DNA of 64,000 bases from Chryseobacterium lactis (GTDB lineage: Bacteria; Bacteroidota; Bacteroidia; Flavobacteriales; Weeksellaceae): the NCBI RefSeq assembly GCF_003815875.1, contig NZ_CP033924.1:4712001-4776000 (forward strand), given 5' to 3'. Position numbers and translations under genes: made by a program. Positions 8,374-17,159 of the stretch are shown here, one piece after another. Numbering within the stretch: position 1 is the first letter of the stretch; the number at the start of each line of letters is the position of its first letter. The notes under the pieces were generated by a model. That model searched no databases, had not been told where the DNA came from, and was given only the letters and a program-made list of their open reading frames with translations.

Positions 8374-9801
8374 TTATACTTTAAGATCAGCTTCTAATCC
8401 TATAAGATCTTTATTATCATCCAGAATCGGCTGAACTTCATTTTTAATGAACTCCTCCGTCTGAATCGGTGCAAACCCTATAAAGTTTTTAGGATCCAAA
8501 ACTTCTTTTAATTTTGATTTGTCTAATTTTAAAGAATCATCATTTAAAATCCTTTCGATCAGGTCATTTTCTTTACCTTCTACTTTCACCTTTTTGGAAG
8601 CTTCCATAGAATGTACTCTGATCACCTCGTGAATTTCCTGACGGTCACCACCGGCTTTTACTTCTTCCATGATAATGTATTCTGTTGCCATGAAAGGAAG
8701 TTCTTCTTCAATATGTTTGTTGATTCTGTTCGGATATACAACAATACCGTTCATAATATTGTTCCAGATCAACAGGATTGCATCTACTGCTAAGAATGCC
8801 TGAGGAATAGTCAATCTCTTGTTTGCAGAATCATCCAATGTTCTCTCAAACCATTGCGTAGAAGCTACCATTGCTGAACTTGTTGTCAGAGACATTACAT
8901 ATTTCGCCAATGCACCGATTCTTTCGCTTCTCATCGGGTTACGCTTGTATGCCATAGCAGATGAACCGATCTGGTTTTTCTCGAATGGTTCTTCAATTTC
9001 CTTAAGGTTCTGAAGTAAACGTAAGTCGTTGGTAAATTTATGAGCAGATTGAGCGATGTTTCCTAATAAGGCAACCACTTTAGCATCAATTTTTCTGTCG
9101 TATGTCTGTCCTGAAACTCCGAAAACTTTCTCAAAACCAAATCTTTTTGAAAGTTCTTTGTCCAGGTGTTTTACTTTGGAATAATCTCCGTTGAAAAGTT
9201 CAAGGAAACTTGCAGCAGTTCCTGTTGTTCCTTTTACTCCTCTGAAACGTAATGTTTCAAGGAAGAAATCAAGTTCTTCAATATCCAGCACCAGACTCTG
9301 TAGCCAAAGTGTAGCTCTTTTTCCAACAGTTGTCAGCTGAGCAGGCTGGAAATGGGTAAATCCTAAAGTCGGAAGGTCTTTATATTGAATAGCAAAGTCT
9401 GCTAATCCTTTCATAACGTTCACCAACTTTTTCTTTAAGATTAAAAGTCCGTCACGAATTTGAATCAAGTCTGTGTTATCTCCTACAAAAGCTGAAGTAG
9501 CTCCCAAGTGAATAATTCCTTTTGCTGAAGGGGCAACGTCTCCATAGGTATGAACGTGTGCCATTACATCATGACGGAATTTCTTTTCATACTCTGCTGC
9601 TTTATCATAATCGATATTTTCAGCATTCGCTTTCAATTCAGCGATCTGCTCTTCTGTAATTTCAAGACCAAGGTCCTTTTCAATTTCAGCTAAAGCGATC
9701 CAAAGCTTTCTCCAGGTACGAAATTTGTTATTGTGTGAGAAATTAAATAACATTTCTTCACTGGAATAGCGCTCTTCCAATGGATTTTTGTAGGAATTCA
9801 T
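8374..9801 (-). CDS. purB: Adenylosuccinate lyase
   Basis: PurB cleaves SAICAR to AICAR and adenylosuccinate to AMP, each releasing fumarate, in purine synthesis. The 475-residue protein belongs to the fumarase/aspartase superfamily. The signature loop GSSAMAYKRNPMRSE (around residue 295) carries the catalytic serine; TSAFVGDNTD and the histidine region GFTHFQPAQ are the other conserved blocks. Alanine replaces the more usual proline in the SSxMPxK signature, as in eukaryote-like PurB forms. It ends at a strong terminator (8347-8368). A copy of a palindromic repeat containing a consensus -7 box lies 110-160 bp upstream (9910-9960) and may supply its promoter. Confidence 0.96.
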   Translation of the reverse strand: MNSYKNPLEERYSSEEMLFNFSHNNKFRTWRKLWIALAEIEKDLGLEITEEQIAELKANAENIDYDKAAEYEKKFRHDVMAHVHTYGDVAPSAKGIIHLGATSAFVGDNTDLIQIRDGLLILKKKLVNVMKGLADFAIQYKDLPTLGFTHFQPAQLTTVGKRATLWLQSLVLDIEELDFFLETLRFRGVKGTTGTAASFLELFNGDYSKVKHLDKELSKRFGFEKVFGVSGQTYDRKIDAKVVALLGNIAQSAHKFTNDLRLLQNLKEIEEPFEKNQIGSSAMAYKRNPMRSERIGALAKYVMSLTTSSAMVASTQWFERTLDDSANKRLTIPQAFLAVDAILLIWNNIMNGIVVYPNRINKHIEEELPFMATEYIIMEEVKAGGDRQEIHEVIRVHSMEASKKVKVEGKENDLIERILNDDSLKLDKSKLKEVLDPKNFIGFAPIQTEEFIKNEVQPILDDNKDLIGLEADLKV

Positions 9802-9909
9802 TCGTTCTTTTACTTTTTAGATGTACAAAAATACGGTTTTTCGGTGAGAGATGAAAATGCTGTTTTTATGATTTTTCAACTAAATTTTGTTGATTTTACA
9901 TAGATTTTC

Positions 9910-9960
9910 ATTTATACTTTTGCCTTGAAGCAAAAGTATACAAAAATTCAAGACTGGAAT
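9910..9960. repeat. 51-bp palindromic repeat, copy 1
   Basis: 51 bp identical to 10511-10561 in the same orientation. Inside, TATACTTTTGC and GCAAAAGTATA are perfect 11-bp inverted arms around CTTGAA. Each arm carries TACTTTTG, a perfect match to the TAnnTTTG -7 promoter box, on opposite strands (9914-9921 plus, 9931-9938 minus). The minus-strand box points at purB, 130 bp away. Confidence 0.9.
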
Positions 9961-10156
9961 CATCCGCTAAAAGTTTAAATTGAATCCTAAAATCCCCAAA
10001 CTCGCATGGATCATGTGGTTCTGCTTCGATTCTAAATTCCAAGCCATGCTCAGACAATGGGAATTTTTTAACGGATTAAATTTAAATTTTCTTAACGCTC
10101 CTAATTCCCAGGTCGAGTATTGGCACCATGATATTCAATCTTATCCTTTTATAAGC
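9961..10156. other. Probable repeat-derived intergenic DNA
   Basis: This 196-bp stretch follows repeat copy 1 and precedes the stop of the small membrane protein gene. It contains a plus-strand 73-codon ORF that I do not believe. The wording CCTAAAATCCCCAAACTCG and the later TTAACGGATTAAATTTAAA look like dispersed Chryseobacterium intergenic repeats as I remember them. Nothing else is recognisable here. Confidence 0.35.
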
Positions 10157-10444
10157 TTAACATTGAATTGTTACCATCAGAAAAGCCAGAAAAGCTCCTA
10201 ATACAGCTATAACAGTTCCAAGCACATTCAACACCAAGATTATAAATTTACTTCTTAAATCATTGAAGAATGTTGCTATTGCAGGAATAATAAAAATATT
10301 CGAAATCATTAATAGTAGAGAAAAGTTCATTCCTCCTTCAAAAGGAGAGAATCCTTTTTTAATGATGTATATATTCACTGCTATTATAAAAACATTAAGA
10401 ATAATAGTACAGACAGCAAGTTTAAGATTTGTTATGTATCGCAC
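10157..10444 (-). CDS. Small hypothetical membrane protein (95 aa)
   Basis: The 95-residue protein is mostly hydrophobic with three predicted helices: about residues 9-28 (AVCTIILNVFIIAVNIYII), 42-60 (FSLLLMISNIFIIPAIATF) and 67-91 (ILVLNVLGTVIAVLGAFLAF). Short polar loops (KKGFSPFEGG, NDLRSK) separate them. It is bracketed by the two copies of the 51-bp repeat, and the minus-strand TACTTTTG of copy 2 (10532-10539) lies 88 bp upstream of its start, so the repeat may drive it. No family is recognised. It could be an immunity-type protein for the neighbouring peptide gene at 10627-10767, but that is only a positional guess. Confidence 0.55.
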   Translation of the reverse strand: MRYITNLKLAVCTIILNVFIIAVNIYIIKKGFSPFEGGMNFSLLLMISNIFIIPAIATFFNDLRSKFIILVLNVLGTVIAVLGAFLAFLMVTIQC

Positions 10445-10510
10445 GAAAATTGTCTAATTAAGGCCACAAAATAACAAATAAATGGAGTAAAATTATATAG
10501 ATGTTTGTTA

Positions 10511-10561
10511 ATTTATACTTTTGCCTTGAAGCAAAAGTATACAAAAATTCAAGACTGGAAT
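10511..10561. repeat. 51-bp palindromic repeat, copy 2
   Basis: Identical and direct relative to 9910-9960, 601 bp away. The same 11-bp inverted arms and paired TACTTTTG boxes are present. The two copies frame a 550-bp segment holding the small membrane protein gene. Confidence 0.9.
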
Positions 10562-10575
10562 AAATTATAAAAATA

Positions 10576-10599
10576 GGCTATCCCATTTCTGAGATAACC
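10576..10599 (-). terminator. Bidirectional rho-independent terminator
   Basis: GGTTATCTCA-GAAA-TGGGATAGCC on the minus strand forms a 10-bp stem with a GAAA loop and is followed by TATTTTTA; the plus strand also ends in a T run. It lies 27 bp after the stop of the GG-leader peptide gene. Confidence 0.75.
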
Positions 10600-10626
10600 T
10601 TTTTTACTTTATTTTTATGAATCGGA

Positions 10627-10767
10627 TTAATCAATAAGTCCACACTGTGATCCTATTGCGATACATTTTTTGACGAATGAGCACCAGAAATATCCTGGCA
10701 AACACATTGGGATACCTCCCTGAACGGTTTTCAATTCTCTTTTTGAAAGTTTTCTTAGGTTTTTCAT
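10627..10767 (-). CDS. GG-leader bacteriocin-like Cys-rich peptide (46 aa)
   Basis: Translating the minus strand from ATG at 10767 gives a 46-residue peptide. Its leader is MKNLRKLSKRELKTVQGG, the short 'KNLKKLsRxELKxIxGG' leader that I associate with bacteriocin-like peptides of Chryseobacterium and relatives. After the Gly-Gly (residues 17-18) comes a 28-residue core with four cysteines (positions 22, 29, 35, 42) and aromatic residues (GYFWCSF). A terminator follows at 10576-10599. It sits 178 bp beyond the stop of the C39-peptidase exporter, which could plausibly cut at its Gly-Gly. A longer ORF in another frame covers the same DNA and is not believed. Confidence 0.75.
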   Translation of the reverse strand: MKNLRKLSKRELKTVQGGIPMCLPGYFWCSFVKKCIAIGSQCGLID

Positions 10768-10945
10768 AATAACATTTTTTGATTTTTTTCCTACTCTCTA
10801 TGCTTTTCGGATTACGCTTTAATTTGGTAACACCAAGATACATAATTTTCATAAAAAAATACATAACCTACTAAAATTAAATTAATTACCTATTTAAAAC
10901 AAGAAATAAAACAGCTCCTATCTTCGTTCATCAGCTCTATCTATT

Positions 10946-13147
10946 TTAGCCTAGTTCCAATTGATTCTTTACAAGATGGTAGTAATTCGCCTTGTTATTC
11001 ACCAATTCCTGATGACTTCCCTGTTCTACTATTTCACCCTTTTTGAGAACAACGATGTTATCGGCATTTTTAACGGTAGAAAGTCGATGGGCAATAATAA
11101 TAACTGTTTTCCCTTTGAAAAACTCCTGCAAATTATCGTGAATCACTTTTTCATTGTCCGCATCCAATGCTGAAGTAGCTTCGTCAAACAAGATAAAATG
11201 AGGATCTTTATAAACAGCTCTTGAAATTAGAATCCTTTGTTTTTGTCCACCCGAAATACCGTTACCTGAAGCTCCTATCTTTGTATTCAAACCTAGAGGC
11301 AATTCATCTACAAACGATTGTATATTGGCAATATGCAAAGATCGTTTCATCTTAGATTCATCTATGATCTCATCACTGGTTCCAATATTTCTCTCAATTG
11401 TATCAGAAAATATATAGCCATCCTGCATTACCACCCCACAATTTTTTCTCAGTTCACGCGGTGAAATTTCTTTAAGGTTGGCATGATTAAGATAGATATC
11501 TCCTTCTACCGGATCATAGAATTTCAAAAGCATCTTCATTAATGTAGTCTTACCGCTTCCACTTGCTCCTACAATAGCTGTAATTTTTCCTTCCGGAATA
11601 AACATATTAATATTTTTGAGAACATATGGAGACTGAGGCCCTTCGTACTGAAAAGAAACATTTTTAAGATAGATTCCTCTTTCTATACCGTTTTTCTTGG
11701 CATATTTTTCATGAGTAAGATCAATTAATCCTTCTGATTCTTCTTCCGCATGCTCATGTACTTCATTTAAACGAACCAAGCTTAACTTCGCATCTTGTAA
11801 CGACCTGAAAAAATCTACCAACTGATTGATCGGTGAATTCATTTGCCCTATAATATAAGAAACACTCAGTAGGGCTCCCAAGGTCATATGTCCTTTTACA
11901 ACAAATGAGGCAGCCAGAAAGGTAACGATAATGTTTTTTAATTGGTTGATAAATTCGAATCCTGAAAGCTGCATCTGATCGATCTTTAGGAATCTCATAT
12001 TTATTTTAAAGAGTTTCTGCTGTATTTTTTCCCATTCTTTTCGTTTAAAATCTTCAAATTGATTAATTTTCATTTCTGATACTCCATTAATCATTTCGTA
12101 GATAATTTCCTGATTTTCTCCTCTCTTTTGGAATCGGTAGTAGTCCAGCATTTTCCTTTTTTTAAGCCATATTACCGACCATAATACAGATAAAGCAGTT
12201 AATACCAAGTACACCAACAGTATTTTATAATCATAATAAAATAACACCCCAAAAAAGACAGAAAATGTGATAATAGAGAAAAAAGTCAGCAAACTATTTG
12301 AAGTTAAAAACTGTTCTATCCTTTCATTATCTGCTATTCGTTGTGAAAAATCACCAATCATTTTACTATCAAAAAAATTGATCGGAAGTTTTAAAACTTT
12401 CTGTAAAAATTCTGAGATAATATTGATGCTAAGGTGAGTTCCTATATACAGCATCAGCCAGTTTCTGAAGATATTGATGATAATTGACCCCAGAAACACT
12501 CCCAACTGGGCGAGAAGTATGATAAAGATAAAATTAAGATTCTTTGCATTCACCCCTTTATCAATCAGAGCTTCGGTAAGAAATGGAAAAACCAGAGTCA
12601 GAGCACTTCCTACCAATAATAGCAAGAACATGGTAAAGAGTTGTTTTCTGTAAGGTTTTACATATTTAAGAAGATGCTTAGTCGTTAATTCATCTACAGC
12701 GGGAGGAGCAAGGTCATGAAATTTCTGTGTAGGATTGACGAAGAGTGCGATTCCCTCATGTTCGTCAGAGCGCCATAATTTTTCAAATTCACTTTCGGAT
12801 AAGCTGATTAATCCATAAGCAGGATCTGCCACTTTATAGGTTCTCTTTTTTGTCCAGATAGATTCTTTGACATCGTAAAGAACGACAAAATGCTTTTTTT
12901 TCCAATGCAAAATGCATGGCAAAGTACCATGATCATTGAGGGTATTTATATTTATTTTTGACGCAATGGTTTCTACGCCAAGCTCATCGGCAGCCTGTCT
13001 GATACTAAGCAAGGATACTCCTTCTTTAGAGATATGAGATAGCTTTCGCAAATATTGGATCGGATAATCTTTTCCCAGAATATTAAGAACCATTTTCAAA
13101 CATGCCGGTCCGCAATCCATCCTATCGTGTTGTGGTGTGAACTTCAT
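10946..13147 (-). CDS. C39 peptidase-containing ABC exporter (bacteriocin/lanthipeptide type)
   Basis: The 733-residue half-transporter would remove double-glycine leaders and export the mature peptide. Residues 1-140 are a C39 protease: MDCGPAC with catalytic Cys12, His86 in KKHFVVLY and Asp108 in VADPA. Residues about 160-440 hold six transmembrane helices. The ATPase follows, with Walker A GASGSGKTT, signature ISGGQKQR, Walker B FILFDEATSALD and H-loop IIIAHRLS. Its start overlaps the LanB stop by 4 bp (ATGA), so it is translationally coupled in the lan operon. Its obvious substrates are the five GG-leader precursors at 19543-20747. No HlyD adaptor or TolC gene is adjacent. Confidence 0.93.
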   Translation of the reverse strand: MKFTPQHDRMDCGPACLKMVLNILGKDYPIQYLRKLSHISKEGVSLLSIRQAADELGVETIASKININTLNDHGTLPCILHWKKKHFVVLYDVKESIWTKKRTYKVADPAYGLISLSESEFEKLWRSDEHEGIALFVNPTQKFHDLAPPAVDELTTKHLLKYVKPYRKQLFTMFLLLLVGSALTLVFPFLTEALIDKGVNAKNLNFIFIILLAQLGVFLGSIIINIFRNWLMLYIGTHLSINIISEFLQKVLKLPINFFDSKMIGDFSQRIADNERIEQFLTSNSLLTFFSIITFSVFFGVLFYYDYKILLVYLVLTALSVLWSVIWLKKRKMLDYYRFQKRGENQEIIYEMINGVSEMKINQFEDFKRKEWEKIQQKLFKINMRFLKIDQMQLSGFEFINQLKNIIVTFLAASFVVKGHMTLGALLSVSYIIGQMNSPINQLVDFFRSLQDAKLSLVRLNEVHEHAEEESEGLIDLTHEKYAKKNGIERGIYLKNVSFQYEGPQSPYVLKNINMFIPEGKITAIVGASGSGKTTLMKMLLKFYDPVEGDIYLNHANLKEISPRELRKNCGVVMQDGYIFSDTIERNIGTSDEIIDESKMKRSLHIANIQSFVDELPLGLNTKIGASGNGISGGQKQRILISRAVYKDPHFILFDEATSALDADNEKVIHDNLQEFFKGKTVIIIAHRLSTVKNADNIVVLKKGEIVEQGSHQELVNNKANYYHLVKNQLELG

Positions 13148-16100
13148 ACTTTATTAAATTTCATTTTCCCGATTCTTTCTTTATAAAACTTATGCAGAAT
13201 ATTGTATATCAAAAGTTCATGTGCTCTTGCATTGGCTTTGATATACCTGTTAACATGCATATGGATAATACTGTCAATGAACTCTCTCTTCCGGGGGCTC
13301 AGATGTTTACAGATTTTTTTTATTTTCAAAAATCTATTTTCTGTTATATCATGATAATCTGATCTTTCTATGATTGAAGACAGAAGATTCTGATGATCTC
13401 TGAATTTTCTGTCCATCTGTTTCTTTATATTTTTATCAACATTAAATTCATCATTAAACCTGGCCGCCAAACTCTCCAAAACAGATAGTTTTTCATCATC
13501 ACTAAATTCAAAGGCATCCAAATATTGATTAATTGTCTGACACGCAATCATCCACAATCCAACATCCTGTTTTTCTGAATGGGACTCTAAAATATCAGTT
13601 ACCAGCTCACTGTCATAGTAAAATATTTTTTCAGCATGATCTATCATATTGTATCCATATCTTTCCAGTTCACGATCATAGGTTGACAGCTCAACTTTCC
13701 ATATACTTCCATTTTCAATATAATTTCTAATGTTCAAATTGAAGGATGCTATAATGGATCCCACTTCCTCTGCCGATGTGATTTTCATTCTGAATCTTAT
13801 ATGAAAATCAGGGTCATTATATCTTATAAAAAACCATTCTTTTATCAATTTTCTGTTAATAAGATCTTGTGCTAACGGCTTCAAACAAGAGATCAGAATT
13901 TCATCGGCGATTTTAACACCGGTATATATTTTGTAGTACAACCACTCATCTCCGGGAATAAATTTTTCACGAGTGGCATCGTCTGTGATCCTGTGAAGCG
14001 AAGAATTTATCTTAAAATCTTCATTTTTTAATGATAAAATTATTTCATTCGCGTAGTTGTCTTTTTCTATATCATAAATACATTCTTTTACATATACATT
14101 TTTATGTTTTTTCAATTCTTCAAACAGAATTGAGGTAAGAAGATCATTGTTCTGATCTATAAGAAATGTGTTATCACCCTGTACAAGATAAAAATACCTT
14201 GGCACTTTATGATCATTCAGGTGTTCTAATAAAGAATCATAACTTCCGGAAATATCATCTATACTTATTTTCCAGGTGGCAGCTGATAAGATAAGGTCTT
14301 CTCCACAAGTGACTCTGGGGAAAAACTTGAATACGGCATTATTGGCTTTTCCAAAGTTCATGAACAGATACGATGAATGATCCTGATGTTGAAAATCGCA
14401 CAAAAATTCATAAATAGGCAATGCATTATAATTGTAATTGTGCGCTGTGGAATTGTAGATTTTAATTTCTTTATTATGTTTTTTACTAAAAAGAATAATC
14501 CTGTTGTTCCAGACTTTAATGTAAATGTCATCCAGACTTATTTGTTCCGTATTTTCCGAACCGGTGGTCAAAAAAGAAACTTCATAGCTGCGTTTCACAT
14601 TTCTGGCCAGAATGTTCCCTACTCTGTCGTCCTGAACATGTAACAATTCACAATGTAAAATATTGTCATCAGCATTTTCATATTGAACAATTTCTGAAGC
14701 CAGTTCTTCAACCTCCTTATCCAGGTTTGAGAATCTTCCAATAAGGTTGATCGCACTATTATTACCAATGCTTTCAATAATAATTTTATCTCCGGCCTTA
14801 TTATACATTGCTGAAAAGGAAGCCGGTAAGTTTTCTACTTTGGTTTCCGAAAATGCAGAAAGGTCAATATTTTCGAGATCAAGCGCTTTATCTTTATAAC
14901 GAGAAGCTTCTATAAGTTTTGTTCTCCAAAAATTGTGTAACTGATTTTGGTAGGTAAGATTATTGGTTGAGCTGGCAGCAAAATTCCACTCGATATCATC
15001 AATCAGATCAGAAAATGTACTGAAAACGTTATTATCCTGCTTATATCCGATTCCTGTTTCATTATCCAAAGCGGTCGTTAATGGAATTGCCTTATCCTCA
15101 TATCTTTTATAAAAGGTTTCTTTAAATTTTTCCAGATTTTGCTTACTTCCGGTATTTTCTGCATTTTGGGTCAAATGGGAAAATATATTGATTGCTTTTC
15201 TTATTTTTTTTAAATCTTCGTTTGAAGGCTTTACAGGAGAAGCTACTTTAAGATTTGAGTTGATGACTTGTTTTTTGTCGTACTGAGTCTGTATAATCTG
15301 ATCAATATTTTCGTAGACTGAATTATAAATCTTTGTTGTATCACTGAATACCTGCTCATCTAATTTTCGAAAACCAGCTAGCATAGCAGAAAGATTGTTA
15401 TATATTTCTTCAAATTTTGCATCATATTGCAATTCTGTATTGTGGTCTTCCAAGAAGTTAAAAATCTGAAGAAGAGGGTGAGTTTCGTTAATACAAACGT
15501 CCAGATTACTTACAATAACCTGGCTATCAATAAGACCTGAAATATACATCTGTATGTCTTCCTCAGTTACATCTTCTACATTTTCATCAATAAATGCTGC
15601 TATTTCTCTGACAGATCTTGGGGTAGCACAAAATGGAAAAAGAATATTCAAAACCTCATCTTCCTCCAAGGATGTAAGGACATGTTCTCTTTTACCATTT
15701 AATTTTATTTCGATGTATCTGTACCCATTCCCTGATTTATATAATGAATAATTGGGTGTATATTTTAGAATATTTTGTACTGATGGTAAACTGTTAAGCA
15801 GACGAACGATTTTGAATACTATAGAAAGATCCAATGTTGTGTATCTCTTATATTCCTGATCTGAACATTCTTCCTCAGCATTGATTTTCGCCAGAGAATA
15901 TGCAGAAAATAATCCAAACGGAGTTGATCTGGAAACAGATCTGATATAATATTTAAGCAGGGAAAGACCTATTTTTTTTTCTTCCTTTTCCGGCAATCTT
16001 TTAAAAAAAATAATCTTTTCCCATTCAGCATATAATTCAGATGAAGCGACATAAAGAGCATCTCTGAACTGCACATTATTCCATAAGTTTTTTATAAAAT

Positions 16101-16197
16101 CATATAGATTCGTATGGCTATCTGGGACATCATTATATTTTTCCAGTTGAAACAACGGAGTTCTTATAAATGCAGTATTGAAGAAGCTTATTTTCAT
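13144..16197 (-). CDS. Class I lanthipeptide dehydratase (LanB), full length
   Basis: The 1017-residue protein should dehydrate Ser and Thr in the precursor core through glutamyl-tRNA-dependent glutamylation and elimination. The N-terminal glutamylation domain shows the hallmark RSVSRSTPFGLFSAY (residues 86-100), equivalent to the RxTPFG block of NisB. The C-terminal elimination domain (SpaB_C type, from about residue 740) shows GDEWLYYKIYTG, EWFFIRYNDPDFHIRFRM and the YDRELERYG block. Both catalytic halves are in one chain, unlike the split LanBs of some clusters. It lies 5 bp after the flavin oxidoreductase and overlaps the exporter by 4 bp. The family call is firm; the product is unknown. 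Confidence 0.93.
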   Translation of the reverse strand: MKISFFNTAFIRTPLFQLEKYNDVPDSHTNLYDFIKNLWNNVQFRDALYVASSELYAEWEKIIFFKRLPEKEEKKIGLSLLKYYIRSVSRSTPFGLFSAYSLAKINAEEECSDQEYKRYTTLDLSIVFKIVRLLNSLPSVQNILKYTPNYSLYKSGNGYRYIEIKLNGKREHVLTSLEEDEVLNILFPFCATPRSVREIAAFIDENVEDVTEEDIQMYISGLIDSQVIVSNLDVCINETHPLLQIFNFLEDHNTELQYDAKFEEIYNNLSAMLAGFRKLDEQVFSDTTKIYNSVYENIDQIIQTQYDKKQVINSNLKVASPVKPSNEDLKKIRKAINIFSHLTQNAENTGSKQNLEKFKETFYKRYEDKAIPLTTALDNETGIGYKQDNNVFSTFSDLIDDIEWNFAASSTNNLTYQNQLHNFWRTKLIEASRYKDKALDLENIDLSAFSETKVENLPASFSAMYNKAGDKIIIESIGNNSAINLIGRFSNLDKEVEELASEIVQYENADDNILHCELLHVQDDRVGNILARNVKRSYEVSFLTTGSENTEQISLDDIYIKVWNNRIILFSKKHNKEIKIYNSTAHNYNYNALPIYEFLCDFQHQDHSSYLFMNFGKANNAVFKFFPRVTCGEDLILSAATWKISIDDISGSYDSLLEHLNDHKVPRYFYLVQGDNTFLIDQNNDLLTSILFEELKKHKNVYVKECIYDIEKDNYANEIILSLKNEDFKINSSLHRITDDATREKFIPGDEWLYYKIYTGVKIADEILISCLKPLAQDLINRKLIKEWFFIRYNDPDFHIRFRMKITSAEEVGSIIASFNLNIRNYIENGSIWKVELSTYDRELERYGYNMIDHAEKIFYYDSELVTDILESHSEKQDVGLWMIACQTINQYLDAFEFSDDEKLSVLESLAARFNDEFNVDKNIKKQMDRKFRDHQNLLSSIIERSDYHDITENRFLKIKKICKHLSPRKREFIDSIIHMHVNRYIKANARAHELLIYNILHKFYKERIGKMKFNKV

Positions 16198-16202
16198 AAT
16201 AT

Positions 16203-17156
16203 TTAAACGCTAAGAGAAAATTTCTCGCTTATTTTTTTTAAATTATTTATTTTTTCATCATTTGTTGGGGCAAGATCATAAATGATGAATTCGTGGATTC
16301 CAAAATCCTGCTGCCATTTTTGAAGTAATTCCTGCAAAGTATCAATCGTTGATGGGATGATAATAAATGGATCTACAGAATTCTTTTTAGCTTCCATTTC
16401 TAAATTTTCAACTTTTTCTTTAGCCACCGAAAGAGTATCTTCCAAAATGATTGCTAAAGAAATCGTTAATCCAGGTTTTCTTTCGTGAATTGAATAAAAC
16501 TCTTGACTTGATCTATTGATATGATCCTTATCAAACCCTAGATTATGAATATCCTGTCCAAAATTGTGAAATACAGATATGCAATGATTCATATTGATAT
16601 CTACGGTCTTATGAAAAGTATTAAAGCTTGTAGAAAGATGCCATAACTCGGGTTTCAATCCTTTATAAGGAGGGATTAAAACTGATTTTGATTGTAGATT
16701 TTCTTCTTCATTTTCCAGTAAATCAATTATTTCCCTGAAATTATCCTGAAACTTACTAAAGTTATTATTCCGATCTACATTGCATGCATTCTGAATATAA
16801 GTACTATCGGGAATTCCTTTTGAAAGCCCTAATGCGATACGATCATAAAACAGATTATTCAACAGCTTGTAAGTAGAAACCGTTGCATAAGGAGTATACA
16901 AATTGATCGATGTGCCGGCTGATGCAATTTTTATTCTTTCTGTAGATCCTGCAATTAAAGAAATAAGAATATCAGGATTGGTATACGGATGATTTTGAAT
17001 GTGGGTATAATGATGTTCTGCCAGCCAAAATCTTGAAAATCCGTAATTCTCTGCTTCAACTGCATAATCGATAATCTCGCTGATACTTGTTACAGAATCA
17101 GAAGTTTCCCGATACCCTAAATCAATAATGCCTAATTTAATTTGTAAATCTTCCAT
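16203..17156 (-). CDS. Luciferase-like (LLM class) flavin-dependent oxidoreductase
   Basis: The 317-residue protein is a bacterial-luciferase-like TIM barrel. Hallmarks are the N-terminal YAVEAENYGFSRFWLAEHH, the TSINLYTPYATVSTYKLLNNLFYDRIALGLSKG core and the later LSLAIILEDT-type strand. It should use reduced flavin. In lanthipeptide clusters LLM proteins are known as dehydroamino-acid reductases (making D-Ala or D-Abu from Dha or Dhb) or as oxidative tailoring enzymes; in a flavobacterium FMN is a likelier cofactor than F420. It sits 3 bp after lanC and 5 bp before lanB, so a tailoring role in this pathway is a strong inference. The exact reaction cannot be read from the sequence. Confidence 0.85.
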   Translation of the reverse strand: MEDLQIKLGIIDLGYRETSDSVTSISEIIDYAVEAENYGFSRFWLAEHHYTHIQNHPYTNPDILISLIAGSTERIKIASAGTSINLYTPYATVSTYKLLNNLFYDRIALGLSKGIPDSTYIQNACNVDRNNNFSKFQDNFREIIDLLENEEENLQSKSVLIPPYKGLKPELWHLSTSFNTFHKTVDINMNHCISVFHNFGQDIHNLGFDKDHINRSSQEFYSIHERKPGLTISLAIILEDTLSVAKEKVENLEMEAKKNSVDPFIIIPSTIDTLQELLQKWQQDFGIHEFIIYDLAPTNDEKINNLKKISEKFSLSV

Positions 17157-17159
17157 CTC

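Noticed and set aside
9980..10201. Plus-strand 73-codon ORF next to the 51-bp repeat
   Set aside because: It lies in repeat-like intergenic DNA, runs into the 3' end of the minus-strand membrane protein gene and has no recognisable feature.
10631..10864. 77-codon minus-strand ORF over the GG-leader peptide
   Set aside because: It is basic, low-complexity and in a different frame from the well-formed 46-residue GG peptide, which has a terminator after its stop.
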